From: Bacteroidota bacterium
GTDB taxonomy: Bacteria > Bacteroidota > Bacteroidia > Bacteroidales > UBA4417
DNA length: 21,634 nucleotides
Assembly: GCA_020048595.1 (NCBI GenBank)
Contig: JAIFMH010000109.1
Coordinates: 1-21,634 of the forward strand
Direction of reading: 5' to 3'
Shown: positions 15,254 through 21,634 of the stretch, piece after piece
Layout of the letters: each line of letters begins with the position of its first letter
Numbering within the stretch: the stretch's first letter is position 1
Notes under the pieces: model-generated
Told to the model about the DNA's origin: nothing
Database searches by the model: none
The model's input: the letters and a program-made list of their open reading frames with translations, nothing else
Translations under genes and position numbers: made by a program

Positions 15254-17083
15254 ATGCAGATCCCACTTCGCAGCGATACATCAACCAAAGGCCGTAAAAT
15301 GGCTGGAGCCCGCAGCCTCTGGCGAGCAAACGGAATGAAAGAAGAACAATTCGGTAAGCCGCTTATTGCCATTGCCAATTCGTTCACTCAATTTGTACCA
15401 GGCCATGCGCATTTGCATTCAATCGGACAGTATGTTAAAGGGCTTATCGAAGCCCAGGGTTGTTTTGCCGCCGAATTTAACACCATTGCCATTGATGATG
15501 GTATCGCTATGGGCCACGATGGAATGCTGTATTCACTACCTTCCCGCGACCTGATTGCCGATAGTGTTGAATACATGGTAAATGCGCACAAAGCCGATGC
15601 TCTTATCTGTATCAGCAACTGCGATAAAATTACTCCCGGCATGCTTATGGCTGCTATGAGGTTGAATGTTCCCACCATTTTTGTTTCCGGTGGTCCCATG
15701 GAAGCCGGCGTTATGGGCGACCGCAAACTCGACCTGGTTGATGCCATGGTTATGGGTGCCGACGATAGCGTCAGCGATACTGATCTTGCAAAAGCCGAGC
15801 AGTCAGCATGCCCTACCTGCGGATCCTGTTCAGGAATGTTTACCGCCAACAGCATGAACTGCCTTACCGAGGCGTTGGGTTTGTCACTTCCGGGAAACGG
15901 AACCATTGTAGCAACTCATGTTAACAGGATTAAACTTTTCGAAAAAGCTGCCGGCCGTATTGTTGAAATGGCCCGTGAATATTACGATAAAGGAAATGAA
16001 ACTGTACTTCCAAGGCAGATTGCATCCAAAAAAGCCTTTACAAATGCCATGACACTGGATATTGCCATGGGTGGATCAACCAATACAGTATTGCATTTAC
16101 TTGCCGTTGCTCACGAAGCCGGAGTCGATTTCACAATGAAGGATATTGATGAGCTTTCGCGGAAAACCCCTTGCCTGTGTAAAGTTTCACCCAGTTCACA
16201 GTATCATGTTGAAGATGTTAACCGCGCAGGTGGAATTCTTTCGCTGCTTGGCGAACTGAACCGTGCCGGGCTTATGGACACTTCAGCCTACCGCGTCGAC
16301 GGATTAAACCTGGATCAGGCAATCAATGCTTTTGATATTGTAAGTAATGATGTAACTGCCGAAGCCATGCAGATATTCAGCAGCGCTCCGGCTCATAAAA
16401 TAAACCTGGTAATGGGATCGCAGGATACCCGTTATACAAAACTGGATGATAACCGTGTTTCCGGTTGTATCCGTAGCGTTGAAAATGCATATTTCCAGGA
16501 TGGCGGACTGGCCGTTTTGTACGGAAACATTGCCACTAAAGGCAGTATCGTAAAAACCGCCGGAATCGATCCCGCTCTTTTTCATTTCGAAGGAACAGCA
16601 AGAGTCTTTGAATCGCAGGATGAAGCCGTTCATGGAATACTAAGCGGCAAAGTAAATGCCGGCGACGTAGTTGTTATCCGTTACGAAGGACCCAAAGGCG
16701 GCCCCGGAATGCAGGAAATGCTATACCCTACTTCCTACCTTAAAACCCTGAAACTCGATAAGGATTGCGCTTTAATTACAGATGGCCGTTTTTCGGGAGG
16801 TACTTCCGGACTTTCGATAGGTCATGTATCGCCCGAAGCAGCAGCCGGCGGAGAAATTGCCTTAATAAAAGACAATGATACCATCGTAATTGATATTGCA
16901 ACACGTGCTATCAATCTTAAAGTTAGTGAAGAGGAATTGACCCGTCGCAGGGAAAGTCAAGATTTAAGGGCAAAAGCTGCTTATACACCACAATCCAGGA
17001 AAAGAAATATTTCGGATGCGCTTAAAATTTATGCCATGCATGTTTCATCGGCTGATAAAGGCGCTGTGAGGATTGTTGAATAA
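15254..17083 (+). CDS. ilvD: dihydroxy-acid dehydratase
   Basis: This cytoplasmic enzyme dehydrates 2,3-dihydroxy-isovalerate and 2,3-dihydroxy-3-methylvalerate to the 2-oxo acids that lead to valine/leucine and isoleucine. The 609 residues fit the long E. coli-like form (about 616). Family motifs are intact: DDGIAMGH (Asp82, Mg site), SNCDKITPGM (Cys123 cluster ligand, Asp124, Lys125 in the place of the carbamylated lysine), CPTCGSCSGMF (Cys192 cluster ligand, with Cys186 and Cys189) and DGRFSGGTSG (510-519). The position near residue 43 reads NSFTQFVPGH rather than the Cys-containing form of plant-type [2Fe-2S] enzymes, so an oxygen-sensitive [4Fe-4S] cluster is likely (from family knowledge). 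It is the first structural gene after the attenuator. The ATG at 15254 gives the expected N-terminus (RSDTSTKGRKMAGAR follows within a few residues). Confidence 0.97.
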   Translation: MQIPLRSDTSTKGRKMAGARSLWRANGMKEEQFGKPLIAIANSFTQFVPGHAHLHSIGQYVKGLIEAQGCFAAEFNTIAIDDGIAMGHDGMLYSLPSRDLIADSVEYMVNAHKADALICISNCDKITPGMLMAAMRLNVPTIFVSGGPMEAGVMGDRKLDLVDAMVMGADDSVSDTDLAKAEQSACPTCGSCSGMFTANSMNCLTEALGLSLPGNGTIVATHVNRIKLFEKAAGRIVEMAREYYDKGNETVLPRQIASKKAFTNAMTLDIAMGGSTNTVLHLLAVAHEAGVDFTMKDIDELSRKTPCLCKVSPSSQYHVEDVNRAGGILSLLGELNRAGLMDTSAYRVDGLNLDQAINAFDIVSNDVTAEAMQIFSSAPAHKINLVMGSQDTRYTKLDDNRVSGCIRSVENAYFQDGGLAVLYGNIATKGSIVKTAGIDPALFHFEGTARVFESQDEAVHGILSGKVNAGDVVVIRYEGPKGGPGMQEMLYPTSYLKTLKLDKDCALITDGRFSGGTSGLSIGHVSPEAAAGGEIALIKDNDTIVIDIATRAINLKVSEEELTRRRESQDLRAKAAYTPQSRKRNISDALKIYAMHVSSADKGAVRIVE

Positions 17084-17179
17084 CATCATATTTCAATGAG
17101 TAAGAACGAAAAACAGGAATCTGTTTAAAAACCTTATTAATGCGATTCATTTAAATTTTACCTTGACAAAAATCATCTT

Positions 17180-17235
17180 TTTCTGCCCTTTTTCAACTCC
17201 CTTCAGGGACGGGGTAAAATGAAAAAGGGCAGAAA
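17180..17235. repeat. 16-bp inverted repeat between ilvD and ilvB
   Basis: TTTCTGCCCTTTTTCA (17180-17195) and TGAAAAAGGGCAGAAA (17220-17235) are perfect inverted arms around a 24-nt loop that itself contains CCCTTCAGGG. In RNA this is a stable stem of 16 bp. It may be a dispersed repeat, an mRNA processing or stability element, or a partial terminator. The gap between ilvD and ilvB (218 bp) holds nothing else I can identify. Confidence 0.6.
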
Positions 17236-17301
17236 GGAAGTCTTGAAATAAAGCAGTCTCTTAAAAATTAATCCAGTAAAAAACAACCAATTGATATAAT
17301 T

Positions 17302-19050
17302 ATGACGGCTAGAGAAAAAGAAACCAAAAGGTCACAGCAGCAGGATGTTGAAATTACCGGTAGCGAAGCTGTTATCCGTTCGTTGATTGCGGAAGGTGCA
17401 GAAGTTATTTTCGGTTATCCTGGCGGTGCCATTATGCCTGTTTACGATGCCTTATACGATTACCGAAATGCACTCAGGCATATCCTCACCCGCCACGAAC
17501 AGGGTGCTGTGCATGCAGCCCAGGGTTATGCACGTGTTACCGGGAAAGTGGGTGTTTGTATTGCCACTTCAGGTCCAGGTGCTACTAACCTTATGACTGG
17601 CATTGCTGATGCACAGATCGATTCAACACCTTTGGTATGTATAACAGGGCAGGTTACTTCAGGATTACTTGGCACGGATGCTTTTCAGGAATCTGACGTA
17701 GTAGGCATTTCAATGCCGGTTACGAAATGGAATTACCAGATTACCACGGCAGATGATATTCCCGAAGCCATTGCCAAAGCTTTTTATATAGCTGCATCGG
17801 GCAGGCCGGGACCGGTTTTGCTCGATATTACAAAAGACGCACAGTTTGGTAAGTTGAAATACAAATACAACAAATGCCATAAAATCAGGAGTTATGTTCC
17901 TGAATATCCTGTGAACAAAGAGAAATTGGCAGAGGCTGCAACACTGATAAACGAAGCAAAAAAGCCTTTCCTGATTTTCGGCCAGGGCATCATGTTGGGT
18001 GAAGCCGAACGGGAACTGAAAAGTTTCATCGATAAAACAGGGATTCCCGCGGCATGGACTCTTCTAGGTTTATCTGCTCTTAGCAGCGATCACCCTTTAA
18101 ATGTAGGAATGCTGGGTATGCATGGCAACTATGGTCCTAATATCAAAACAAATGAATGCGATTTGCTTATAGCCGTAGGAATGCGTTTCGACGACCGGGT
18201 AACAGGAACGCTGAAAACATATGCAAAACAGGCTAAAATTATACACATCGAAATTGATCCGGCCGAAATTAATAAAAATGTAAAAACGGATGTGGCTTTG
18301 TTGGGCGATGCCAAAAAAATACTTCGTTTATTAACCCATATCGTCAGCCCTAATAAACATAAGGAATGGGTTAAGGAATTCAAACAAGCCCATGTTATTG
18401 AAGATAAAAAAGTTATCCATTCCGATTTATATCCCGAAAAACCAGGTTTAACTATGGGTGAAGTGGTTCGCAGAGTTTCGGAATACACGAAAAACAAGGC
18501 TGTAATTGTTTCGGATGTAGGACAGCACCAAATGGCAGCCGCGCGATACTCCAGGTTTACTCAGGCCCGGAGCCATATTACTTCTGGTGGGTTGGGAACA
18601 ATGGGCTTCGGGTTACCGGCAGCCATTGGCGCCAAATTGGGCGAACCCAACCGTGAAGTTGTAGTGTTTGCAGGCGACGGAGGTTTTCAAATGACAATAC
18701 AGGAACTGGGTACCATTGCACAGGAGAAACTGGGAGTTAAAATGGTGATCCTCAATAACCATTTTCTTGGGATGGTGCGGCAATGGCAGGAACTCTTCTT
18801 TGAAAAAAGATACTCATTCACCGAAATATTAAGTCCTGATTTTGTGAAAGTGGCTGATGCCTATGGAATACCTGGTAATCTGGTTTCCTCCCGCGATAAA
18901 CTTGATGAGGCTATCAAAGTTATGTTCGAAACCAATGGCCCTTATTTGCTGGAGGTAAACATTGAAAAAGACGATAATGTCTTCCCTATGGTTCCCGCAG
19001 GAGCATCGGTTTCCGATATCCTGCTCAGCCCTGATGATGCTGTAAAATAG
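17302..19050 (+). CDS. ilvB: acetolactate synthase, large (catalytic) subunit
   Basis: A thiamine-diphosphate enzyme that condenses two pyruvates to 2-acetolactate (valine/leucine branch), or pyruvate with 2-oxobutyrate to 2-aceto-2-hydroxybutyrate (isoleucine branch). The 582 residues match the usual length. N-terminal PYR domain with catalytic Glu66 in TRHEQGAVHAAQGYAR and the SGPGATN loop; central FAD/transhydrogenase-like domain; C-terminal PP domain with the ThDP/Mg motif GDG at 458-460, ending in NN at 485-486, followed by GMVRQWQELFF typical of true biosynthetic AHAS. It works with a regulatory small subunit, and two candidates for that follow directly. It is probably co-transcribed with ilvD across a 218-bp gap. 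The ATG at 17302 leaves a charged 18-residue tail before the conserved TGSEAVIRSL. Confidence 0.97.
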   Translation: MTAREKETKRSQQQDVEITGSEAVIRSLIAEGAEVIFGYPGGAIMPVYDALYDYRNALRHILTRHEQGAVHAAQGYARVTGKVGVCIATSGPGATNLMTGIADAQIDSTPLVCITGQVTSGLLGTDAFQESDVVGISMPVTKWNYQITTADDIPEAIAKAFYIAASGRPGPVLLDITKDAQFGKLKYKYNKCHKIRSYVPEYPVNKEKLAEAATLINEAKKPFLIFGQGIMLGEAERELKSFIDKTGIPAAWTLLGLSALSSDHPLNVGMLGMHGNYGPNIKTNECDLLIAVGMRFDDRVTGTLKTYAKQAKIIHIEIDPAEINKNVKTDVALLGDAKKILRLLTHIVSPNKHKEWVKEFKQAHVIEDKKVIHSDLYPEKPGLTMGEVVRRVSEYTKNKAVIVSDVGQHQMAAARYSRFTQARSHITSGGLGTMGFGLPAAIGAKLGEPNREVVVFAGDGGFQMTIQELGTIAQEKLGVKMVILNNHFLGMVRQWQELFFEKRYSFTEILSPDFVKVADAYGIPGNLVSSRDKLDEAIKVMFETNGPYLLEVNIEKDDNVFPMVPAGASVSDILLSPDDAVK

Positions 19051-19109
19051 CAACCGGGAATGAAAAGAACCTGAGCATAAACAAGCTGAGTGTTATTTTA
19101 TAAAGGTTT

Positions 19110-19156
19110 AGGCTGAGGTTAAGTCCGTTCCAAGTTAAATGTTGCAACCTCAGCCT
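19110..19156. repeat. 11-bp inverted repeat between ilvB and ilvN
   Basis: AGGCTGAGGTT (19110-19120) and AACCTCAGCCT (19146-19156) are perfect inverted arms with a 25-nt loop. No T-tract follows. It may stabilise or process the ilv mRNA, or slightly lower expression of the small subunits. The rest of the 159-bp gap shows no clear signal. Confidence 0.45.
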
Positions 19157-19209
19157 CAATCGTCACCAATATATAACAAGATTAGTATAACAGTGTAACT
19201 TCTGGCAAA

Positions 19210-19776
19210 ATGAAACAAGAATATATCATATCGGCATACAGCGAAAACCATATCGGTTTACTCAACCGCATTACCATCATATTTACACGTCGAAAAGTAA
19301 ACATCGAGAGTCTTACTGTTTCTGAATCAGCTCTGAAAGGAATTTCGAAATTTACTATCGTAGTAAACGAAACCAAAGATAAAGTAAGCAACATCGTTAA
19401 ACAGATCGATAAACAGATAGAAGTACTCAAGGCATTTTACCATACCAACGAGGAAATGATTTTTCAGGAAATTGCTTTGTATAAAGTGCCCACGGCGCCA
19501 ATTATGGAGAGCGATCAGATTGAAAGACTGATTCGCAGCCACAATGCACGGATCCTCGAAATAACCCCGGAATATACCGTAATTGAAAAAACCGGTCATA
19601 AGGAAGAAACACAGGAACTGTTCACCAAGCTAAACCAGTTTGGCGTTCTGCAGTTTATCCGCTCCGGCCGGATAGCAATTACCCGTTCGCCTATCGAAAA
19701 GCTTTCGGAGTTTCTCAAGGAAAGAGATGCCCTGCTTGCAAAAATTGAATCCAAAGGCAAGGTCTCCAAAGTATAA
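19210..19776 (+). CDS. ilvN: acetolactate synthase small (regulatory) subunit, copy 1
   Basis: A 188-residue AHAS regulatory subunit. The N-terminal ACT domain (about 1-80) has the SENHIGLLNRI loop and VNIESL, which correspond to the Gly and Asn of the valine-binding site in the E. coli IlvH family. The C-terminal ALS_ss_C domain (about 85-170) contains EIALYKV, RILEITPEYTVIEKTG and GVLQFIRSGRIAITR. It activates IlvB and usually makes it valine-sensitive. The next gene encodes a close paralogue, separated by 28 bp. By eye the two are about 79% identical, with most differences in the ACT domain and the extreme C-terminus and almost none across 107-138. Which paralogue confers feedback control cannot be read from the sequence. 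Confidence 0.95.
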   Translation: MKQEYIISAYSENHIGLLNRITIIFTRRKVNIESLTVSESALKGISKFTIVVNETKDKVSNIVKQIDKQIEVLKAFYHTNEEMIFQEIALYKVPTAPIMESDQIERLIRSHNARILEITPEYTVIEKTGHKEETQELFTKLNQFGVLQFIRSGRIAITRSPIEKLSEFLKERDALLAKIESKGKVSKV

Positions 19777-19804
19777 GTACTTGTTTTTTCAGAAGATACT
19801 AATA

Positions 19805-20374
19805 ATGAAGAAAGAATTTATAATTACAACGTACAGTGAAAATCATATCGGTTTAACCAACCGTATTACGATTATCCTCACTCGTCGGCAGGTGAATATC
19901 GAAAGCCTGACAGGATCAGAATCAGCCTTGCCCGGGATTCATAAGATTACAATTGTTATAAACGAAGAGGAAGAGAAAGTCAAAAATATTGTAAAGCAGA
20001 TTGACAAACTGGTTGATGTTCTGAAAGCATTTTATCATACCAATGAAGAAATGATTTACCAGGAGATTGCTTTGTATAAAGTTTCTACCAAGTCGTTAAT
20101 GGAAAGCGATGAAATTGAGAAACTGATCCGTAGCCACAATGCACGGATTCTGGAGATTACCCCCGAATATACGGTGATAGAAAAAACCGGTCACAAAGAA
20201 GAAACCCAGGAACTTTTTCAGGGCCTCAACAAATTCGGCGTGTTGCAGTTTATCCGCTCCGGTCGGATAGCAATTACCCGCTCCCGGATCGAAAAATTAT
20301 CCGAATTCCTGAAAGAAAGAGATGAACTGCTTCTGAAAGTGGAATCAAGAAATCAGTTGAGAAGCCCGCTCTGA
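19805..20374 (+). CDS. ilvN: acetolactate synthase small (regulatory) subunit, copy 2
   Basis: A 189-residue paralogue of the preceding gene with the same ACT plus ALS_ss_C layout. The frame is open upstream into ilvN copy 1 (to 19727), but the ATG at 19805 gives MKKEFIITTYSENHIG, aligning exactly with the MKQEYIISAYSENHIG start of copy 1. Differences cluster in the ACT domain (for example SLTVSESALKGISKF versus SLTGSESALPGIHKI) while the C-terminal regulatory domain is nearly unchanged. That pattern fits a tandem duplication with divergence of the effector-binding part, or partial gene conversion. The valine-site Gly and Asn appear present in both. Possible roles: a different effector preference, a heteromeric small-subunit assembly, or redundancy. 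Confidence 0.93.
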   Translation: MKKEFIITTYSENHIGLTNRITIILTRRQVNIESLTGSESALPGIHKITIVINEEEEKVKNIVKQIDKLVDVLKAFYHTNEEMIYQEIALYKVSTKSLMESDEIEKLIRSHNARILEITPEYTVIEKTGHKEETQELFQGLNKFGVLQFIRSGRIAITRSRIEKLSEFLKERDELLLKVESRNQLRSPL

Positions 20375-20390
20375 GAAGAGAAAAGAGAGA

Positions 20391-20586
20391 GGCTGGAAGA
20401 CGGAAGTCGAAAGCCGGAAGTCGGAAGACAAAAGAATGATGAAGGAGATTGGAAATTTAAAAAACACAAAACAGAATAAGGTCAATTCAAGATGAAAAAA
20501 TCATTGAATCCGTGAATAAAAACTTGAACGGAAGTAAAATCTATGTCGGTTGAAACACTTCCTACTTCCGACTCCCGACTTCCTTC
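20391..20586. repeat. GGAAGTCGG-type repeats forming an inverted pair before ilvC
   Basis: Left arm 20394-20427 contains three units of the GGAAG(T/A)CGG kind (ending CCGGAAGTCGGAAG). Right arm 20558-20583 has the inverted form (CTTCCGACTCCCGACTTCC at its core). They flank about 130 bp of A/T-rich sequence with no ORF. A further copy lies at 2165-2184. The pair could be the ends of a small non-coding mobile element, or simply two members of a dispersed family. Confidence 0.55.
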
Positions 20587-20591
20587 AAATT

Positions 20592-20633
20592 AATAACCAA
20601 TAACGATTAACTATTAACGAATAACAAATAACT
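20592..20633. repeat. six tandem heptamers (consensus AWTAACN) upstream of ilvC
   Basis: Six contiguous 7-bp units, each of the form A(A/T)TAACN, run in exact phase from 20592 to 20633 and end 10 bp before the ilvC start codon. Heptanucleotide tandem repeats of this A/T-rich kind appear between genes in some bacteria. Here the array forms the immediate translation-initiation region of ilvC, so copy number could affect its expression. Confidence 0.6.
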
Positions 20634-20643
20634 TTCAAAAACA

Positions 20644-21634
20644 ATGGCAAAAATCAAATTTGGATCAACAGAAGAAAATGTAGTTACACGCGAGGAGTTT
20701 CCTTTGGCAAAAGCAGTGGAAACCTTAAAAAATGAAACCATTGCAATCATTGGTTATGGCGTTCAGGGCCCTGGACAGTCGCTCAATCTTCGCGACAACG
20801 GTTTTAACGTGATCATCGGTCAGCGTAAAAATTCCAAATCATGGGACAAAGCTGTTAAGGATGGCTGGGTGCCGGATGTTACACTTTTCGATATTGAAGA
20901 AGCATGCCAGAAAGGTACGATCATTCAATTTCTTTTATCCGATGCCGGCCAGATCGCATTATGGCCAACCATTAAGAAAAACCTGACTCCCGGAAAAGCA
21001 CTTTACTTTTCACACGGTTTCGGAATTACCTATAAAGAACGTACGGGTATTATTCCTCCTGCTGATGTAGATGTAATTCTTGTTGCGCCAAAAGGTTCAG
21101 GAACCAGCCTCAGGCGTATGTTCCTGCAGGGCAGGGGACTCAATTCGAGCTATGCTATTTTCCAGGATGCCACCGGCCGTGCGTTTGACCGCGTTGTTGC
21201 GTTAGGAATTGGTGTAGGTTCAGGATATCTTTTCGAAACTGATTTCAAAAAAGAAGTTTTCTCCGATCTTACCGGCGAACGTGGTACGCTGATGGGTGCT
21301 ATACAGGGAATTTTTGCCGCACAATATGATGTTTTACGCAGCAAAGGACACAGCCCTTCCGAAGCTTTTAACGAAACCGTTGAAGAATTAACACAAAGCC
21401 TGATGCCGCTTGTAGCCGAAAACGGTATGGACTGGATGTATGCCAACTGTTCAACCACAGCACAACGTGGTGCTCTCGACTGGTGGAAAAAGTTCCGCGA
21501 CGCAACCAAACCTGTGTTCGAAGAATTATACAACGAAGTAGCCAGCGGCAACGAAGCACAGCTTTCAATCGACTCAAACAGCAAACCCGATTACCGCGAA
21601 AAACTCGAAGTAGAACTGAAAGAACTCCGCGAAT
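20644..21634 (+). CDS. ilvC: ketol-acid reductoisomerase, 3' end outside window
   Basis: The frame is open from ATG 20644 to the window end (330 residues, no stop), so the gene is cut. The enzyme converts 2-acetolactate and 2-aceto-2-hydroxybutyrate to the dihydroxy acids used by IlvD, with NADPH and Mg. Visible: N-terminal Rossmann fold with GYGVQGPGQSLNLRDNG (38-53), the cofactor-specificity loop QRKNSKSW (60-67), FSHGFGI with His124, VAPKGSG with Lys150, and metal ligands Asp208 and Glu212 in DLTGERGTL. The knotted C-terminal domain has AFNETVEELTQSL, supplying two further Glu ligands, and NCSTTAQRGAL. Relatives from this phylum are around 350 residues, so I expect only a short missing tail. 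The sequence is unlike the short class I enzymes in details such as QGRGLNSSYAIF. It ends the visible ilv cluster. Confidence 0.96.
   Translation, partial: MAKIKFGSTEENVVTREEFPLAKAVETLKNETIAIIGYGVQGPGQSLNLRDNGFNVIIGQRKNSKSWDKAVKDGWVPDVTLFDIEEACQKGTIIQFLLSDAGQIALWPTIKKNLTPGKALYFSHGFGITYKERTGIIPPADVDVILVAPKGSGTSLRRMFLQGRGLNSSYAIFQDATGRAFDRVVALGIGVGSGYLFETDFKKEVFSDLTGERGTLMGAIQGIFAAQYDVLRSKGHSPSEAFNETVEELTQSLMPLVAENGMDWMYANCSTTAQRGALDWWKKFRDATKPVFEELYNEVASGNEAQLSIDSNSKPDYREKLEVELKELRE

Larger units (their letters stand above)
14833..21634 (+). other. ilv operon (leader-ilvD-ilvB-ilvN-ilvN-ilvC)
   Basis: One promoter, one attenuator and five same-strand genes for the shared valine/isoleucine pathway, with gaps of 218, 159, 28 and 269 bp. 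The gaps are wide for an operon but contain no T-tract terminator and no consensus internal promoter that I can see. IlvB/IlvN make the acetohydroxy acids, IlvC reduces them and IlvD dehydrates them; a transaminase (IlvE) and threonine deaminase are not in view. Confidence 0.7.

Noticed and set aside
15388..15906. 172-aa reverse-strand ORF inside ilvD
   Set aside because: Antisense shadow of a highly conserved coding region; no domain and no start context.
19727..19804. Upstream extension of ilvN copy 2 overlapping ilvN copy 1
   Set aside because: The family N-terminus aligns exactly with the ATG at 19805; the extension is out-of-frame reading of copy 1 plus spacer.
20391..20633. CRISPR-like array before ilvC
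   Set aside because: The repeated words are short, unevenly spaced or directly abutting, with no spacer pattern and no cas genes nearby.

Overview
The window reads as a chromosomal segment of a Bacteroidota bacterium, probably Bacteroidales-like. Three signs support this: two very large secreted proteins end in type IX secretion (T9SS type A) sorting domains; several promoters fit the Bacteroidota pattern TTG/TTTG - about 19 nt - TAnnTTTG; and starts are preceded by A/T-rich leaders without clear Shine-Dalgarno sites. All genes lie on the + strand.

Left part (1-2718): the 3' end of a MobA-like nucleotidyltransferase; a membrane-anchored TPR protein with a cytoplasmic LuxR-type helix-turn-helix; about 340 bp of non-coding DNA with a short GGAAGTCGG-type repeat; and a 65-aa charged orphan protein with its own promoter, whose -33 box is overlapped by a perfect 14-bp palindrome.

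Middle (2746-14488): two giant T9SS cargo proteins. The first (2534 aa) is a subtilisin-family (S8) protease with an intact catalytic triad and a long tail of beta-sandwich modules, two kinds of which occur twice. The second (1336 aa) has no visible enzyme domain. It is built of carboxypeptidase-regulatory/Cna-B-like repeats arranged as a 572-residue supermodule that has been duplicated. They look like surface or secreted proteins, perhaps a protease and an adhesive or structural partner.

Right part (14798-21634, running off the end): a branched-chain amino acid operon, ilvD-ilvB-ilvN-ilvN-ilvC. It carries two tandem ilvN paralogues, and ilvC is cut by the window edge. Upstream of ilvD is what looks like a complete ribosome-mediated transcription attenuator: a consensus promoter, a 23-codon leader ORF very rich in Leu/Ile/Val codons, a candidate pause hairpin, a candidate antiterminator helix whose 5' strand contains the leader stop codon, and a perfect 14-bp terminator stem with a T-tract. 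Starvation for Leu, Ile or Val would stall the leader ribosome, allow the antiterminator to form and let transcription enter the ilv genes. The gaps of this operon also hold several inverted and tandem repeats. The attenuator is the most interesting signal in the window.
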